Assembly: GCA_005888735.1 (NCBI GenBank)
Contig: VBBN01000027.1
Span: forward strand, 163,845-217,098
Length of the DNA: 53,254 nt
DNA from: Candidatus Bathyarchaeota archaeon
GTDB lineage: Archaea; Thermoproteota; Bathyarchaeia; 40CM-2-53-6
Reading direction: 5' to 3'
Shown: positions 25,199-33,113 of the stretch, piece by piece
How positions within the stretch are numbered: the stretch's first letter is position 1
Layout: each line of letters begins with the position of its first letter
Position numbers and translations under genes: made by a program
Notes under the pieces: generated by a model
What the model was told of the DNA's origin: nothing
What the model saw: the letters and a program-made list of their open reading frames with translations, nothing else
The model's database searches: none

Positions 25199-25777
25199 CT
25201 AGGTTAGCGTAGTCGCGGCGACTTCTGTCTCTTCTGCTCTCGCCGCGCGCTGTCCCTGGCTGAACTGTGCCATGGCCTGCTCCTGCTTCTCTTTCATCTC
25301 CTTCGGGCTCATCTTCACCCTCTGCGAGACCGACCAGAGATGTCCGAACGGGTCCTCAAGCTGGCCATACCGCTCGCCCCAGAACTGATTTTCCAAGGGC
25401 ATCCTCACCTTTGCCCCCGCACCGGTCGCCTGCTCCCAGAGCTTATCCACATTCTTCGAGTAAACATGAAGGATCACAGTGCTCAGCCCAGCAGACATTG
25501 GATCTTTCAAGTTGGAACCGGGGAAGACATCGGACATCATCACAATCGAGTCGCCAATCTTGATCCTCCCATGCATCAGCTTACCATCCGGCATTGCTTG
25601 GCGTTCCCGCTCAAACTCCTTCGCCCCGAAGGCCTTCTTGTAGAACTCGATCGCCTGTGCAGCACCCTTAATCGCCAAGTACGGCGTCACGGTGCTAAAG
25701 CCTGGCGGAATCGGCTCCATCTTCGCAACCTTACTCTTCTTCTTGACACTTTTACCCCGTTTTGATTTTGCAGGCAA
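25199..25777 (-). CDS. VOC-superfamily (glyoxalase/PhnB-like) protein
   Basis: 192 aa. After a Lys-rich N-terminus (KSKRGKSVKKKSKVAK) comes one VOC module of two beta-alpha-beta-beta-beta repeats: FSTVTPYLAIKGAAQAIEFY, KKAFGAKEFERERQ, MHGRIKIGDSIVMMSDVFPG, then TVILHVYSKNVDKLWEQATG and WGERYGQLEDPFGHLWSVSQ. The GERYGxxxDPFGHxW ending marks PhnB-like proteins. The basic tail at the start and the Gln/Ala-rich C-terminus are additions. Start TTG, ~20 nt after a start site predicted from CTTTTAAGC near 25823. Function (fosfomycin resistance, lyase or other) cannot be told. Confidence 0.9.
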   Translation of the reverse strand: MPAKSKRGKSVKKKSKVAKMEPIPPGFSTVTPYLAIKGAAQAIEFYKKAFGAKEFERERQAMPDGKLMHGRIKIGDSIVMMSDVFPGSNLKDPMSAGLSTVILHVYSKNVDKLWEQATGAGAKVRMPLENQFWGERYGQLEDPFGHLWSVSQRVKMSPKEMKEKQEQAMAQFSQGQRAARAEETEVAATTLT

Positions 25778-25876
25778 AAACTTACACTCGCCAGAAGGGC
25801 CGAAACAAAGCCTTGCTTAAAAGAAATTCGGTAGTTCAATCACTCCCAGAAGGCAACGCAACCTACCCTGTGGCAT

Positions 25877-25893
25877 CTCCACTGCGAGTGGAG
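25877..25893. other. Perfect short hairpin between two minus-strand genes
   Basis: CTCCACT-GCG-AGTGGAG is a 7-bp perfect stem with a 3-nt loop, 30 nt past the stop of the Lys-rich protein gene. No clear T-tract follows on the minus strand, so it could be a processing or termination element. Confidence 0.4.
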
Positions 25894-25922
25894 GAAAGAA
25901 ACTCGTTCGGATATGTGGAGGG

Positions 25923-26411
25923 CTACCTCTTAGGGCGAGACTTTGCCAGAGACGAGTTCTTGGAAGTAAGGGTCGGACCCTTGGTCTCGTTACCCGACAC
26001 GGTCTCTTTTCTCTTGGAACCGTGGCGCTTCGACGGCTTTGGGGTCATGTCCGTTCCCGTTATCGAGTCGGAGGTGTCTTCAGTCTCATTCTTGAATTCG
26101 TCCTCACTCTTGTGCTTAGTTTTCTCCCTAGCTGGGAATCCTTCTAGGCGCGGATTCGTCTCGTGCTTCTTCGGATGCTCGGTAAAGACGTGGGGCCTGT
26201 TGGTCTCGCTCGATTCAGTTCGAATGTCCTGTTGCAGCAAATCCCACTCATGCCTGACCTGCGAGGAGCATTCGTCGGCCAGTTTGATGAACTGCCGCGC
26301 AACTGCAATGTTCCTCTCGAGTTCCTTGAGTCGAGACTCTACTTGGTCAGCGAGTGTCGTATTCGCGATGTCGGAGAAAGCGCTCGTTTCTCTCGCTTGT
26401 AATTTCGACAT
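25923..26411 (-). CDS. Highly charged, partly coiled-coil hypothetical protein (162 aa)
   Basis: Soluble. Residues 1-70 form a coiled coil (LADQVESRLKELERNIAVAR, QFIKLADECSSQVRHEWDLL), and the rest is a disordered Lys/Glu/Ser/Thr-rich tail (HPKKHETNPRLEGFPAREK; KRHGSKRKETVSGNETKG). No family recognised. ATG 26411 chosen; the frame remains open 12 codons further. A longer frame on the opposite strand was rejected because it is Ser/Cys/Leu-rich with no pattern. Confidence 0.65.
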   Translation of the reverse strand: MSKLQARETSAFSDIANTTLADQVESRLKELERNIAVARQFIKLADECSSQVRHEWDLLQQDIRTESSETNRPHVFTEHPKKHETNPRLEGFPAREKTKHKSEDEFKNETEDTSDSITGTDMTPKPSKRHGSKRKETVSGNETKGPTLTSKNSSLAKSRPKR

Positions 26412-26681
26412 TTCAATATCAAACGACCGTTCCCCAAAGCACACCATCTAACTCTAATGTTCCTTAGGCTGACTCTCCTCGGTACCGCTTATTACCGTTG
26501 GAGAAAACTGCGAGGTATCAATTCCGTCTCAGCTTTGAACTGTGATCCTCTCAAAAAAGGGTCCATGCTAAACGCAAGTGAAGTCGTCGTGAATCTCGAA
26601 AGCCCTGTATGATCGCCGGCGGAGGCTTCGCTTGTTTTGTCGAAATAAACGGAGGAAGTTCGTTACGGAGCTTACGAGTGT

Positions 26682-27191
26682 TTATGCGTGGATGAAGAGT
26701 GAGGAGGCGAGAAGAGTCTCGCTTCTGCTGATCCCGTGAAGGGTCTGCAGCTTCTCAACGGCTGTCTTGACGATCTCGTCGGTTGTCTTTGCTTGCCATA
26801 GTGCTAGAATGTCGCTTTGGCCTGGGGTTGTCCATGCCTCGACGAGGCCTGGGAAGTTCTTGAGCTGGCTGATGACGCTGTCGAAAGTCGAGCTGGTGTT
26901 GAAGAGGCTGATGCCGAGTGGTAATTGGTTCTGGAGTTTGCCGTTTGTGAAGCCGTTAAAGCCCATGGTTGTAATGGTGGACTGTACGCCCTGGATTTGG
27001 CGAATGTTCTGGACCCACTTGTAGACTTGGTCTTGTGGTGCTTGCTTGAGTCGTAGGACGAGGTCGTAGCGGCCGGTGACTGGTGCGACGAGTTCGATGT
27101 TGCTGTTCTGCTTTAGCTCCGCGATTACTTTGTTCGCTTGAGCCGGGTTAACCGTGGCGAACACGTAGGTCGGGAAGTTTGTTTCTTGCAT
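26682..27191 (-). CDS. Tandem Lrp/AsnC ligand-binding (RAM) domains without HTH
   Basis: 169 aa consisting of two ferredoxin-like RAM modules. The first is TYVFATVNPAQANKVIAELK ... IELVAPVTGRYDLVLRLK, with the VTGRYDLVL signature of Lrp effector domains. The second is PLGISLFNTSSTFDSVISQL ... VEAWTTPGQSDILALWQA, ending KLQTLHGISRSETLL. No DNA-binding domain is present, so it probably binds small molecules or pairs with other Lrp proteins. ATG 27191. It is divergent from a putative ACT-like regulator and shares its promoter region. Confidence 0.85.
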   Translation of the reverse strand: MQETNFPTYVFATVNPAQANKVIAELKQNSNIELVAPVTGRYDLVLRLKQAPQDQVYKWVQNIRQIQGVQSTITTMGFNGFTNGKLQNQLPLGISLFNTSSTFDSVISQLKNFPGLVEAWTTPGQSDILALWQAKTTDEIVKTAVEKLQTLHGISRSETLLASSLFIHA

Positions 27192-27252
27192 TTTTATTCA
27201 CTTATTGCAATCAAGTAACATCTGTGACATTCTATATAAACCTTTTATTCAC
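27191..27252. promoter_or_regulatory. Divergent promoter with shared TATA and flanking direct repeats
   Basis: CTATATAAACC (27231-27241) reads as GGTTTATATAG on the other strand, a usable TATA box in both directions. TTTTATTCAC occurs twice in direct orientation (27192-27201 and 27243-27252), one copy abutting the start codon of the RAM protein and the other just downstream of the TATA box for the rightward gene. Confidence 0.55.
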
Positions 27253-27315
27253 GAACCCCAATCTATTACAACGTGGCGATTTCCGCTGGGAGTTCACGCG
27301 CAGAACACGACCACC

Positions 27316-27969
27316 GTGCCTGATGCAGTACGCAAGATTCTCACCCAGAACTATCCCATCTACCAATGCCTCAAAATGAAACTGACAAACTTCCACTCAA
27401 TCGCAGAACACATCCAATCAGAAGTGGTAGCGCTAACGGGCCGGAAGCCCAGCATCAACACCCTCGTCGTTGCAATAAAGCGATTCTCAGACGGACTCGA
27501 AGAGATCAAGACCCCCGAAGCAGTCAGAATACTTGAAGATTCCAGAATTTCTCTCTCAAGCGGAATAACAGATGTCACTATCAAAGCGCGACGCCCCGAG
27601 TTTCCAAGACTCATCAAGGACCTCACAGAGGCTGCGGGAGAGCTGTCAGAGTTTCCGAACATTCTGCCCCTCGCCTCATCGATTAAGGTCCTATTACCCT
27701 CTGAAGAGTTTGCAATAATCAAACCGAAGCTCGGTCATTTGGGCCGGGTCTCCTCCCAGCCAGGAATGGCTCGTCTCTCACTATTTCTTTCCCCGAAAGC
27801 CGAGAAGGTTCCTGGAATAGCATCGTTCGTGACAGAGCTTCTCTATAGGAACGGCATCAACATTGTAGACGCGTTCCTCGGTGATGGCGACGTAATCGTG
27901 GTTCTCGAGGAACGGGATGGACACCGCGCCTACGAAGTCCTGCAACGAGAAATACACCAGTCGCGCTAG
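27316..27969 (+). CDS. Putative regulator with ACT-like domain (217 aa)
   Basis: An N-terminal helical region (VPDAVRKILTQNYPIYQCLK, FHSIAEHIQSEVVALTGRKP) contains a TGRKPSINTLVVAIKRFSD segment that looks like a winged-helix recognition helix and wing. Two small alpha/beta parts follow: residues ~70-140 (ISLSSGITDVTIKA) and a C-terminal ACT-like domain (ARLSLFLSPKAEKVPGIASF, NGINIVDAFLGDGDVIVVLE). The GINIVDAF...VIVVLEE pattern is ACT-type. GTG 27316 is chosen because the TATA box at ~27236 predicts transcription from ~27262; a longer frame would begin upstream of that. The paired RAM and ACT genes hint at amino-acid sensing. Confidence 0.75.
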   Translation: MPDAVRKILTQNYPIYQCLKMKLTNFHSIAEHIQSEVVALTGRKPSINTLVVAIKRFSDGLEEIKTPEAVRILEDSRISLSSGITDVTIKARRPEFPRLIKDLTEAAGELSEFPNILPLASSIKVLLPSEEFAIIKPKLGHLGRVSSQPGMARLSLFLSPKAEKVPGIASFVTELLYRNGINIVDAFLGDGDVIVVLEERDGHRAYEVLQREIHQSR

Positions 27970-28198
27970 TCTGCACTCGCTTCGAGGCGCATCTCGAGAA
28001 ACTAATCCATCGAAAGCAGTCTGCGGAGAGCTCTTTCCACTTTGCACTTATTCGTCAATTTGTGCGAGGCGCGAGACTGCTATTCCGTGCCATGCGAGAC
28101 TAGTGTCTAGTAAGAGTGCCGGCGGCGGGTAGTTACGGGACGCGTATAGTAGCCCGAGGACTAGGCAGTACCTCAAGGGCTGTTGGGGGAATGGTCAG

Positions 28199-29299
28199 TT
28201 GGGTCTCTCGAAGAAGCTTCTTCCTCTCCGGACGATGGTAGTCATCCTTACGGCTGCCATCGGAACCGTAACCGTGAGTGCATCCGTTCTACCGTTCCTA
28301 ACAGGGGCTTTAGGGCAGAAGCCAACAGGCAACTTTCTACTTACGGTCAACCCGTCCTCACTGACCATCATGCAAGGCGGGTCAGCCCTGTCAACCATCA
28401 CCGTCGTTAGTGTTGGAGGGTTCAAAGGCACAGTGGCGCTTTACACCGACTCAGTCGGAGGTTCCTTCCGGGCGCTCTTTGCAAATCGCACCCTGACGCT
28501 AAAAGTCAACGGGAACTCAACGACAACATTGACCTTGACAGCGCCAATCAACGTCACGGGCGACTACAGGATTATAGTGACAGGGACCGCGAGCGTTCAG
28601 AAGAAGACAATTTCCAGCTCAGCCTTAATGTCGATAATGGTTTCCTCGAACTCTGACTTTGCCTTGTGGGCCAGCCCGTCGAGAGTCACACAAAACGCTG
28701 GGTCATCCGCCACCGTTGTGATAGATGTCGATAGTCTGAACGGGTTCAGCGGGAATGTCAGTCTTGCAGCCATGACACCTTTTGGCTTCATCGCCATCAT
28801 GGGAGGCCAGAACCCGATCACGTTGGCAGCTGGAGGAACAGTCTCGACAACCCTTCAGATCTCAACCATGACAAATACTACACTTGGGACCTACAACATC
28901 ACTGTTATCGGAACAGGCAAGCAGCGTGTCCACACCATCGCTATCCCGACTACTGTGACAGACCCGATTGTAGAATCACTAGTCCTAACAGGACTTTCCC
29001 TAAGCACGCCGACCAACTTGGTCCTGCTCCTTCAGAACACTGGAGTCGGGCAGGTCACACTGCAGACGTACAGTGTAACCGATAAGTTCGGTGACATCTG
29101 GTCTCTTCACAGCTGGGCCGGACCCTCCATTGCGCCTAACACCGTCGCCGTTGCTGACATTCTGATTGGCAGCAGTTGTAGCGCATGCACGTACACAGGA
29201 ATCCTCTTTGGCTTCCAGCAGTTCTCACTAGGACAAACATACTCCGTCACGGTGACAACCGCTGCAGGCAATCGGTTCGACTTCACAGTGACCCCGTGA
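28199..29299 (+). CDS. Secreted Ig-like repeat protein (366 aa)
   Basis: Signal peptide (KKLLPLRTMVVILTAAIGTV) followed by two ~95-residue Ig-like repeats of the type found in the two giant proteins further on: FLLTVNPSSLTIMQGGSALS ... GGFKGTVALY, and FALWASPSRVTQNAGSSATV ... NGFSGNVSLA. A different C-terminal beta domain (about 255-366; VLLLQNTGVGQVTLQTYSV, CSACTY) follows. No C-terminal anchor, so probably released or held by partners. TTG start chosen because it gives a basic n-region before the hydrophobic core. Confidence 0.85.
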   Translation: MGLSKKLLPLRTMVVILTAAIGTVTVSASVLPFLTGALGQKPTGNFLLTVNPSSLTIMQGGSALSTITVVSVGGFKGTVALYTDSVGGSFRALFANRTLTLKVNGNSTTTLTLTAPINVTGDYRIIVTGTASVQKKTISSSALMSIMVSSNSDFALWASPSRVTQNAGSSATVVIDVDSLNGFSGNVSLAAMTPFGFIAIMGGQNPITLAAGGTVSTTLQISTMTNTTLGTYNITVIGTGKQRVHTIAIPTTVTDPIVESLVLTGLSLSTPTNLVLLLQNTGVGQVTLQTYSVTDKFGDIWSLHSWAGPSIAPNTVAVADILIGSSCSACTYTGILFGFQQFSLGQTYSVTVTTAAGNRFDFTVTP

Positions 29300-29349
29300 G
29301 GAAGTCTAACCGCTCACGACCTTGAAACCGGGAATCATGGAATGCTTGA

Positions 29350-29916
29350 CTAGCGAGCGGTGAAACGTTTCATTTGCCGTTTCACAATTATTAGGCCGGC
29401 GGGAAGACGACCTCTGCCCAAAACGCCAGCTAGGAGTCCTCTATAGTCAGTTGGCTTGCTAGGGAGCCGCTCGATGATCTGTCTCAAATCCCTGAAGAGA
29501 GCCGCGTAATATTGTTGTTTGGCAGGCTTCTCATCTAGAAGTTGCCAGTACAACCTTGTACAAATTGTCTCCATTCCAGTTCCAGCTCCATTGTCGACGA
29601 CTGCTTGCGCTTCAAATCCAAAGTCTAGGTTTGCACGGTGTAGCGAGTCGTAGAGGGTGAAGGCGACTTTGGACGGTGGGGAGAATGCGAGGTAGCCGCT
29701 CTCGTGACGGTCGAACCGCCGACGTAAGTTCGCGCTGTGCCCTCCACTGCACGAGGAGAAGGTTGTGTAGCCCTTCGCGTTGAGGAGAGAGACAACCTCC
29801 CGAATCGCAGGGTCTACCCGTGCAAGGTTGCGCTTTGACTCGAGTTTCTTCCAGTTGGAAACATCAAGCTCGCCAAGCTTCCGAGAGTGGGCGCGAGGTA
29901 GAAACTCACTCGTCAA
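29350..29916 (-). CDS. Hypothetical protein with SCSGGH motif (188 aa)
   Basis: Soluble alpha/beta protein. Residues 30-85 contain REVVSLLNAKGYTTFSSCSG followed by GH and ESGYLAFSPPSKVAFTLYDS. The GYxTxSSCSGGH plus YLAF pattern recalls TYW3-type tRNA-modification proteins and small phage/bacterial orphans with SCSGH loops, but the match is limited to the motif. The C-terminal half is helical (QYYAALFRDLRQIIERLPSK) and ends basic (IIVKRQMKRFTAR). Start TTG. Function not assigned. Confidence 0.7.
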   Translation of the reverse strand: MTSEFLPRAHSRKLGELDVSNWKKLESKRNLARVDPAIREVVSLLNAKGYTTFSSCSGGHSANLRRRFDRHESGYLAFSPPSKVAFTLYDSLHRANLDFGFEAQAVVDNGAGTGMETICTRLYWQLLDEKPAKQQYYAALFRDLRQIIERLPSKPTDYRGLLAGVLGRGRLPAGLIIVKRQMKRFTAR

Positions 29917-30114
29917 TGTGTTCGAACAAAATCCTCTTCGCTCTATCTATGTTCGCGGTTCAAGAAGCTATCACGCATACATGATCATGAAAGGTGCGAG
30001 CGCAGTGGAAGATCCTGCTCTCTGCTTTGCGGACACGAGTCATGTAGACAAGGGAAGGGAAGTATAGCGATGGCTTATTAGACGCACTTTTTTTGGACCT
30101 AGGCGTGTTTGGAA

Positions 30115-30508
30115 ATGCCTGGTAAAGTGGTGCATTTCGAGATACCGGCCGACAACGTGGAACGCGCCAAGACCTTCTACAAGAAAGCGTTCGGATGGCA
30201 AATCGAGAAGTATCCTGGAATGGAATATCACGGGGGTAGGAACCACCCCCGTAGACCAGAAAACCCGGATGCCCACAGAACCAGGAGCTATCAACGGCGG
30301 AATGACCAAACGGCAAGACCCAGTCAAGAACACAGTCATCACCATTGACGTATCAGACATTGACTCGTCATTGAAGAGCATCGAAAAGCTCGGTGGCAAA
30401 GTGGTCCAGAAGAAACAGCCCGTGGCGGACATGGGCTTCACAGCTTACTTCAAAGACACCGAAGGCAATGTCGTCGGACTCTGGCAAAACGCCCAGAGCC
30501 AACGTTAG
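30115..30508 (+). pseudogene. VOC-family (glyoxalase-like) protein with one-base frameshift
   Basis: From ATG 30115: GKVVHFEIPADNVERAKTFY, KKAFGWQIEKYPGMEY. In the +1-shifted frame, without interruption of the family pattern: HGVGTTPVD, MPTEPGAINGGM, KNTVITIDVSDIDSSLKSIE, KLGGKVVQKKQPVADMGF, YFKDTEGNVVGLWQN. This is a complete ~130-aa VOC protein if one G is removed from the run of five at 30232-30236. A homopolymer indel is the typical sequencing error, so the gene may be intact in the organism. A TATA-like CTTATTAG at 30074-30081 predicts transcription from ~30103. Confidence 0.85.
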
Positions 30509-30589
30509 ACATACACGTTCCTACTTGTCGGCATCCCCTCTTTTTCAAGAGATAACTTATCCGGCGGGTCAGTGGGAACTCCAGGTGCC

Positions 30590-31093
30590 ATGGTAAAGCG
30601 AGAAAGTCCACCTAGACGAACGGTCCCAAAGGCCAGCCGGCCCTACATGCCGGGATACGAGATGATGTTTGGAAAGGGCTTGCTGCCTTGGAGCTGGGCT
30701 GTAAAACAATTGTCGAGATCGCACAATTACTGGATTGCTACCGTCAGATCTGATGGACGTCCACACTTGGCGGGTGTCTGGGGTGTCTGGCTGGAGAACA
30801 TGTTCTACTTTACTAGCGGTGAAGGGTCGAGAAAGGCAAGGAACATTCATGCTAACCCGAACGTTGTGCTGTGTCCCGACCGGGCGGACCGGGCCGTGAT
30901 TGTGGAAGGCGTTGCGGAGAAGGTTGCCTGGTCTTCTGTTCCACCCCGATTTCGCCCAGCTTACAAGAAGAAGTACGATTGGGACATTGATTCATCCATG
31001 GGTCCTGCGTACGTTGTCCGACCCCGTGTAGTGTTTGGTATTATCGAGAACGCTGGCAGTTCACCAGGAGCAAGCCGGTGGCGGTTTAGGTAA
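30590..31093 (+). CDS. Pyridoxamine 5'-phosphate oxidase-like flavin/F420 oxidoreductase
   Basis: Split-barrel FDOR/PNPOx-fold protein of 167 aa. Seen: HNYWIATVRSDGRPHLAGVW (strands 1-2 with the RxDGRPH element), FYFTSGEGSRKARNIHANPN (cofactor-phosphate-binding SRKARNI), VVLCPDRADRAVIVEGVAEK, then a helix and a C-terminal strand FGIIENAGSSPGASRWRF. Family members use FMN, F420 or haem; which applies here is not decided by the sequence. ATG 30590 fits a TATA-like ATAACTTAT at ~30551; a GTG 18 nt upstream is the alternative. Confidence 0.88.
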   Translation: MVKRESPPRRTVPKASRPYMPGYEMMFGKGLLPWSWAVKQLSRSHNYWIATVRSDGRPHLAGVWGVWLENMFYFTSGEGSRKARNIHANPNVVLCPDRADRAVIVEGVAEKVAWSSVPPRFRPAYKKKYDWDIDSSMGPAYVVRPRVVFGIIENAGSSPGASRWRFR

Positions 31094-31229
31094 CCTTTGC
31101 TGACGACGAGCAGTGTGGACGCGTGTCTACCAAATCCGTTTTCCGGAGAAGGTGTGAGGAACAGGCTCAGCAGACCCGGTCAGAACTGAGGCTGAAGCTC
31201 TACCTAGCTTCTACAATTTGCTGAGCTGT

Positions 31230-31505
31230 CTAGTGTCGTTGGGTCAGTATCTTCCAGAACTCTGTCTCTGACAGAGCGCCAGCGCGCTTTCTGGCTTTGG
31301 GAGCGTCCACCATTGACGGGTCGAGAGTTGGTTGAATACCGTTCTCGACCAGGAACTTGTAGACTGCGTGGCGGACGACATCAGCTCGGCCCCTGTAGCC
31401 CTTCTTGGAAAAGGTCTGGGACGGTCCCAGGGCTTGGTCGATTAGGCTGACGTATTCTGCAGGGAGGTGAACGGTCACAGGGTAGCGTAAGTTGGAGAGG
31501 CTCAA
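31230..31505 (-). CDS. Ribbon-helix-helix (CopG/NikR-type) transcription regulator
   Basis: 91 aa. RHH domain at residues ~7-52: strand RYPVTVHLPAEYVSLIDQAL (strand plus helix A), YRGRADVVRHAVYKFLVENG (helix B with the GRADVVRxA turn). A short C-terminal extension (APKARKRAGALSETEFWKIL) follows, too short for an ACT metal-sensing domain. Start TTG. An inverted repeat CAGGCCT/AGGCCTG in the upstream region could be its own operator. Confidence 0.85.
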   Translation of the reverse strand: MSLSNLRYPVTVHLPAEYVSLIDQALGPSQTFSKKGYRGRADVVRHAVYKFLVENGIQPTLDPSMVDAPKARKRAGALSETEFWKILTQRH

Positions 31506-31523
31506 ACTCTGCCTATTTGGGCC

Positions 31524-31549
31524 CAGGCCTATGAGGCATTAAAGGCCTG
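31524..31549. promoter_or_regulatory. Inverted repeat upstream of RHH gene (candidate operator)
   Basis: CAGGCCT (31524-31530) and AGGCCTG (31543-31549) form a 7-bp inverted repeat with a 12-nt spacer that contains a TATA-like TTTAAT on the minus strand. It lies 20-45 nt upstream of the RHH start codon. Confidence 0.4.
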
Positions 31550-31862
31550 CGGGCGGAGAGCCTGGACCGCTGGGAAGGAGAGGGCGCGCGAGGCTTCCTG
31601 AAACTACCGCAGGATGGCTGGCGTTCTCAAAAGGTAGCCTCGGGATTATCCGAAGTGCAGTCAACTGAGACGCGGCAGGTTCCGCGGAAAGAGTGAAAGA
31701 CGGCTCGCCAGTTTGTAGGTGTTAATTCGGCGACAGGACCCGGAAACCTTGGTTTACCAATTTTGGCTGATGAATGTCCTCCCTAGTTCAAAGCATCCGG
31801 ATCTGCGTAACACTTTTCTTCCAAGAGTCGACGCAAGCTAGCATGGCCTGCCTGATCGCACA
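31550..31862. other. Intergenic region, no gene
   Basis: No open frame with protein character and no tRNA-like fold recognised. A small palindrome AAACCTTGGTTT lies near 31744. Confidence 0.4.
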
Positions 31863-32345
31863 ATGAAAATTGGTGTTCTTTCAGACACGCACACTGATTC
31901 TCTGGAACGGTTACCGAAGAAGCTCGTTGATGACCTGTCGGGGATGGATTTGGTCGTGCACGCGGGAGATTTTACTGGAAAGAGCTTGGTCGACGGGCTT
32001 CGACAGCTTGGACTTTTCAGAGGCGTCTACGGGAACATTGATGGACCGGATGTTAGACGAGAGCTTCCTGATGTCGAAACGATCGAAGCGGGCGGGGTCA
32101 AAATTGGCGTCAACCATCCCTCCGAGGGCGGAGCACCGAGCACTTTGGAGGCTCGAATAGGAGCGAAGTTCACTGGGGTCCAGGTTATCATTCACGGGCA
32201 TAGCCATCAGACGAAGAACATTGTCAAGAACGGAATCCTCTGGTTCAATCCGGGGAGTGCAACTGGGACTTTTCCGGCCAGAGAAATGACCTATGGTGTG
32301 TTGCACATCGGGAAGGAGGTTCGAGGAGAAATAATCAAGATCTGA
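31863..32345 (+). CDS. MJ0936/YfcE-type metallophosphoesterase
   Basis: Calcineurin-fold phosphodiesterase of 160 aa, the compact length of the MJ0936 group. Metal-binding motifs in order: DTH (8-10), HAGDF (33-37), GNIDGP (57-62), NHPSEGG (~83) and HGHSHQTKN (~118-126) followed by NPGSATGTFP. The physiological substrate of this group is not known. ATG start with no signal peptide, so cytosolic. Convergent with the following zinc-ribbon membrane protein. Confidence 0.94.
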   Translation: MKIGVLSDTHTDSLERLPKKLVDDLSGMDLVVHAGDFTGKSLVDGLRQLGLFRGVYGNIDGPDVRRELPDVETIEAGGVKIGVNHPSEGGAPSTLEARIGAKFTGVQVIIHGHSHQTKNIVKNGILWFNPGSATGTFPAREMTYGVLHIGKEVRGEIIKI

Positions 32346-32385
32346 CGCTTTCGGTCGACTCATTGAATGAGCTCCCTTCCGAGGC

Positions 32386-33018
32386 CTATTGCGTAACTAT
32401 GTCTAATATCGCGGGTCCGGTAAAGTCACGGTTCGGAGCTTGGCATGTTACAGTAAAGCTCACGGAAGACCCGGGTTGAATTCTAACAGGTGGATTAGGG
32501 CTAGCGGACAGCAGAGTGAAGCCAGGTGAGGACCTGAACGTTATCGAATCGACATTGTGAGCCACCGCATTCACCGCCAATGTCAGCGTGAAGTTGACCA
32601 GGAAGTGCTCGCTATGTTGAAAATACATGAAGGAAGGAGTCTTTAGAATCCGCATTGCAGGTCCGAAATAGCCGTTTGACGCTGAACTGGGGTATAAGAT
32701 GTGGAGGATAAGACCGGTGACGACTATAGGTGCGGGCCGGGTAGTTACTCGGTTTATGAAGTTGAAGGGGGAGAAGAAGATGAAGGTGAAGGCGGCAGCC
32801 CCAACGACCAGTATTGCCACTAAAACGACTGCTATGATGATCGCTTTCTCCTCGCTTCTCATTCCTCTCGCAGGAGGAAGAGTGTAGTATGGGGCGGGCG
32901 CCGGGGCGGACGGTTGACTGAAAAGGCGGGCGAGAAGCGCCGTGCCGCAGGACTGGCAGAACTCGGCAGCCTGTAAGTTTTGATAACCGCATTTGGGACA
33001 GGTTGACGTACTAGACAG
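32386..33018 (-). CDS. Zinc-ribbon membrane protein with extracellular beta domain, non-canonical start
   Basis: An internal ATG (32862) starts at RSEEKAIIIAVVLVAILVVG, a membrane anchor followed by a beta domain with FTVTCQAPNRDFTGPAILDI. In the same frame upstream, however, lies a clear zinc ribbon (STCPKCGYQNLQAAEFCQSC) and a Pro/Ala linker (SQPSAPAPAPYYTLPPA). That frame opens after TAA 33025-33027 and contains no ATG, GTG or TTG before the ribbon; CTG at 33018 is the only near-cognate codon. A TATA box (CTTAAATAG, ~33052) predicts transcription from ~33025, which fits leaderless initiation there. Cytoplasmic ribbon, extracellular beta domain. Confidence 0.65.
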   Translation of the reverse strand: MSSTSTCPKCGYQNLQAAEFCQSCGTALLARLFSQPSAPAPAPYYTLPPARGMRSEEKAIIIAVVLVAILVVGAAAFTFIFFSPFNFINRVTTRPAPIVVTGLILHILYPSSASNGYFGPAMRILKTPSFMYFQHSEHFLVNFTLTLAVNAVAHNVDSITFRSSPGFTLLSASPNPPVRIQPGSSVSFTVTCQAPNRDFTGPAILDIVTQ

Positions 33019-33113
33019 TCCCGATTAGCTAGGACCGTCCACTCTCTATTTAAGATAGGGTGCCAAACTTAGATCCGAATACTCAATCCATTAAGTAATC
33101 GACGGTCTTAGGA

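Noticed and set aside
25762-26451. 229-codon plus-strand frame
   Set aside because: Ser/Cys/Leu-rich without domain pattern; it is the antisense of the Lys/Glu-rich coiled-coil gene, which has a plausible ATG and composition.
31744-31800. tRNA-like segment near TAGTTCAAAGC
   Set aside because: No matching acceptor, D or anticodon stems could be paired around it.
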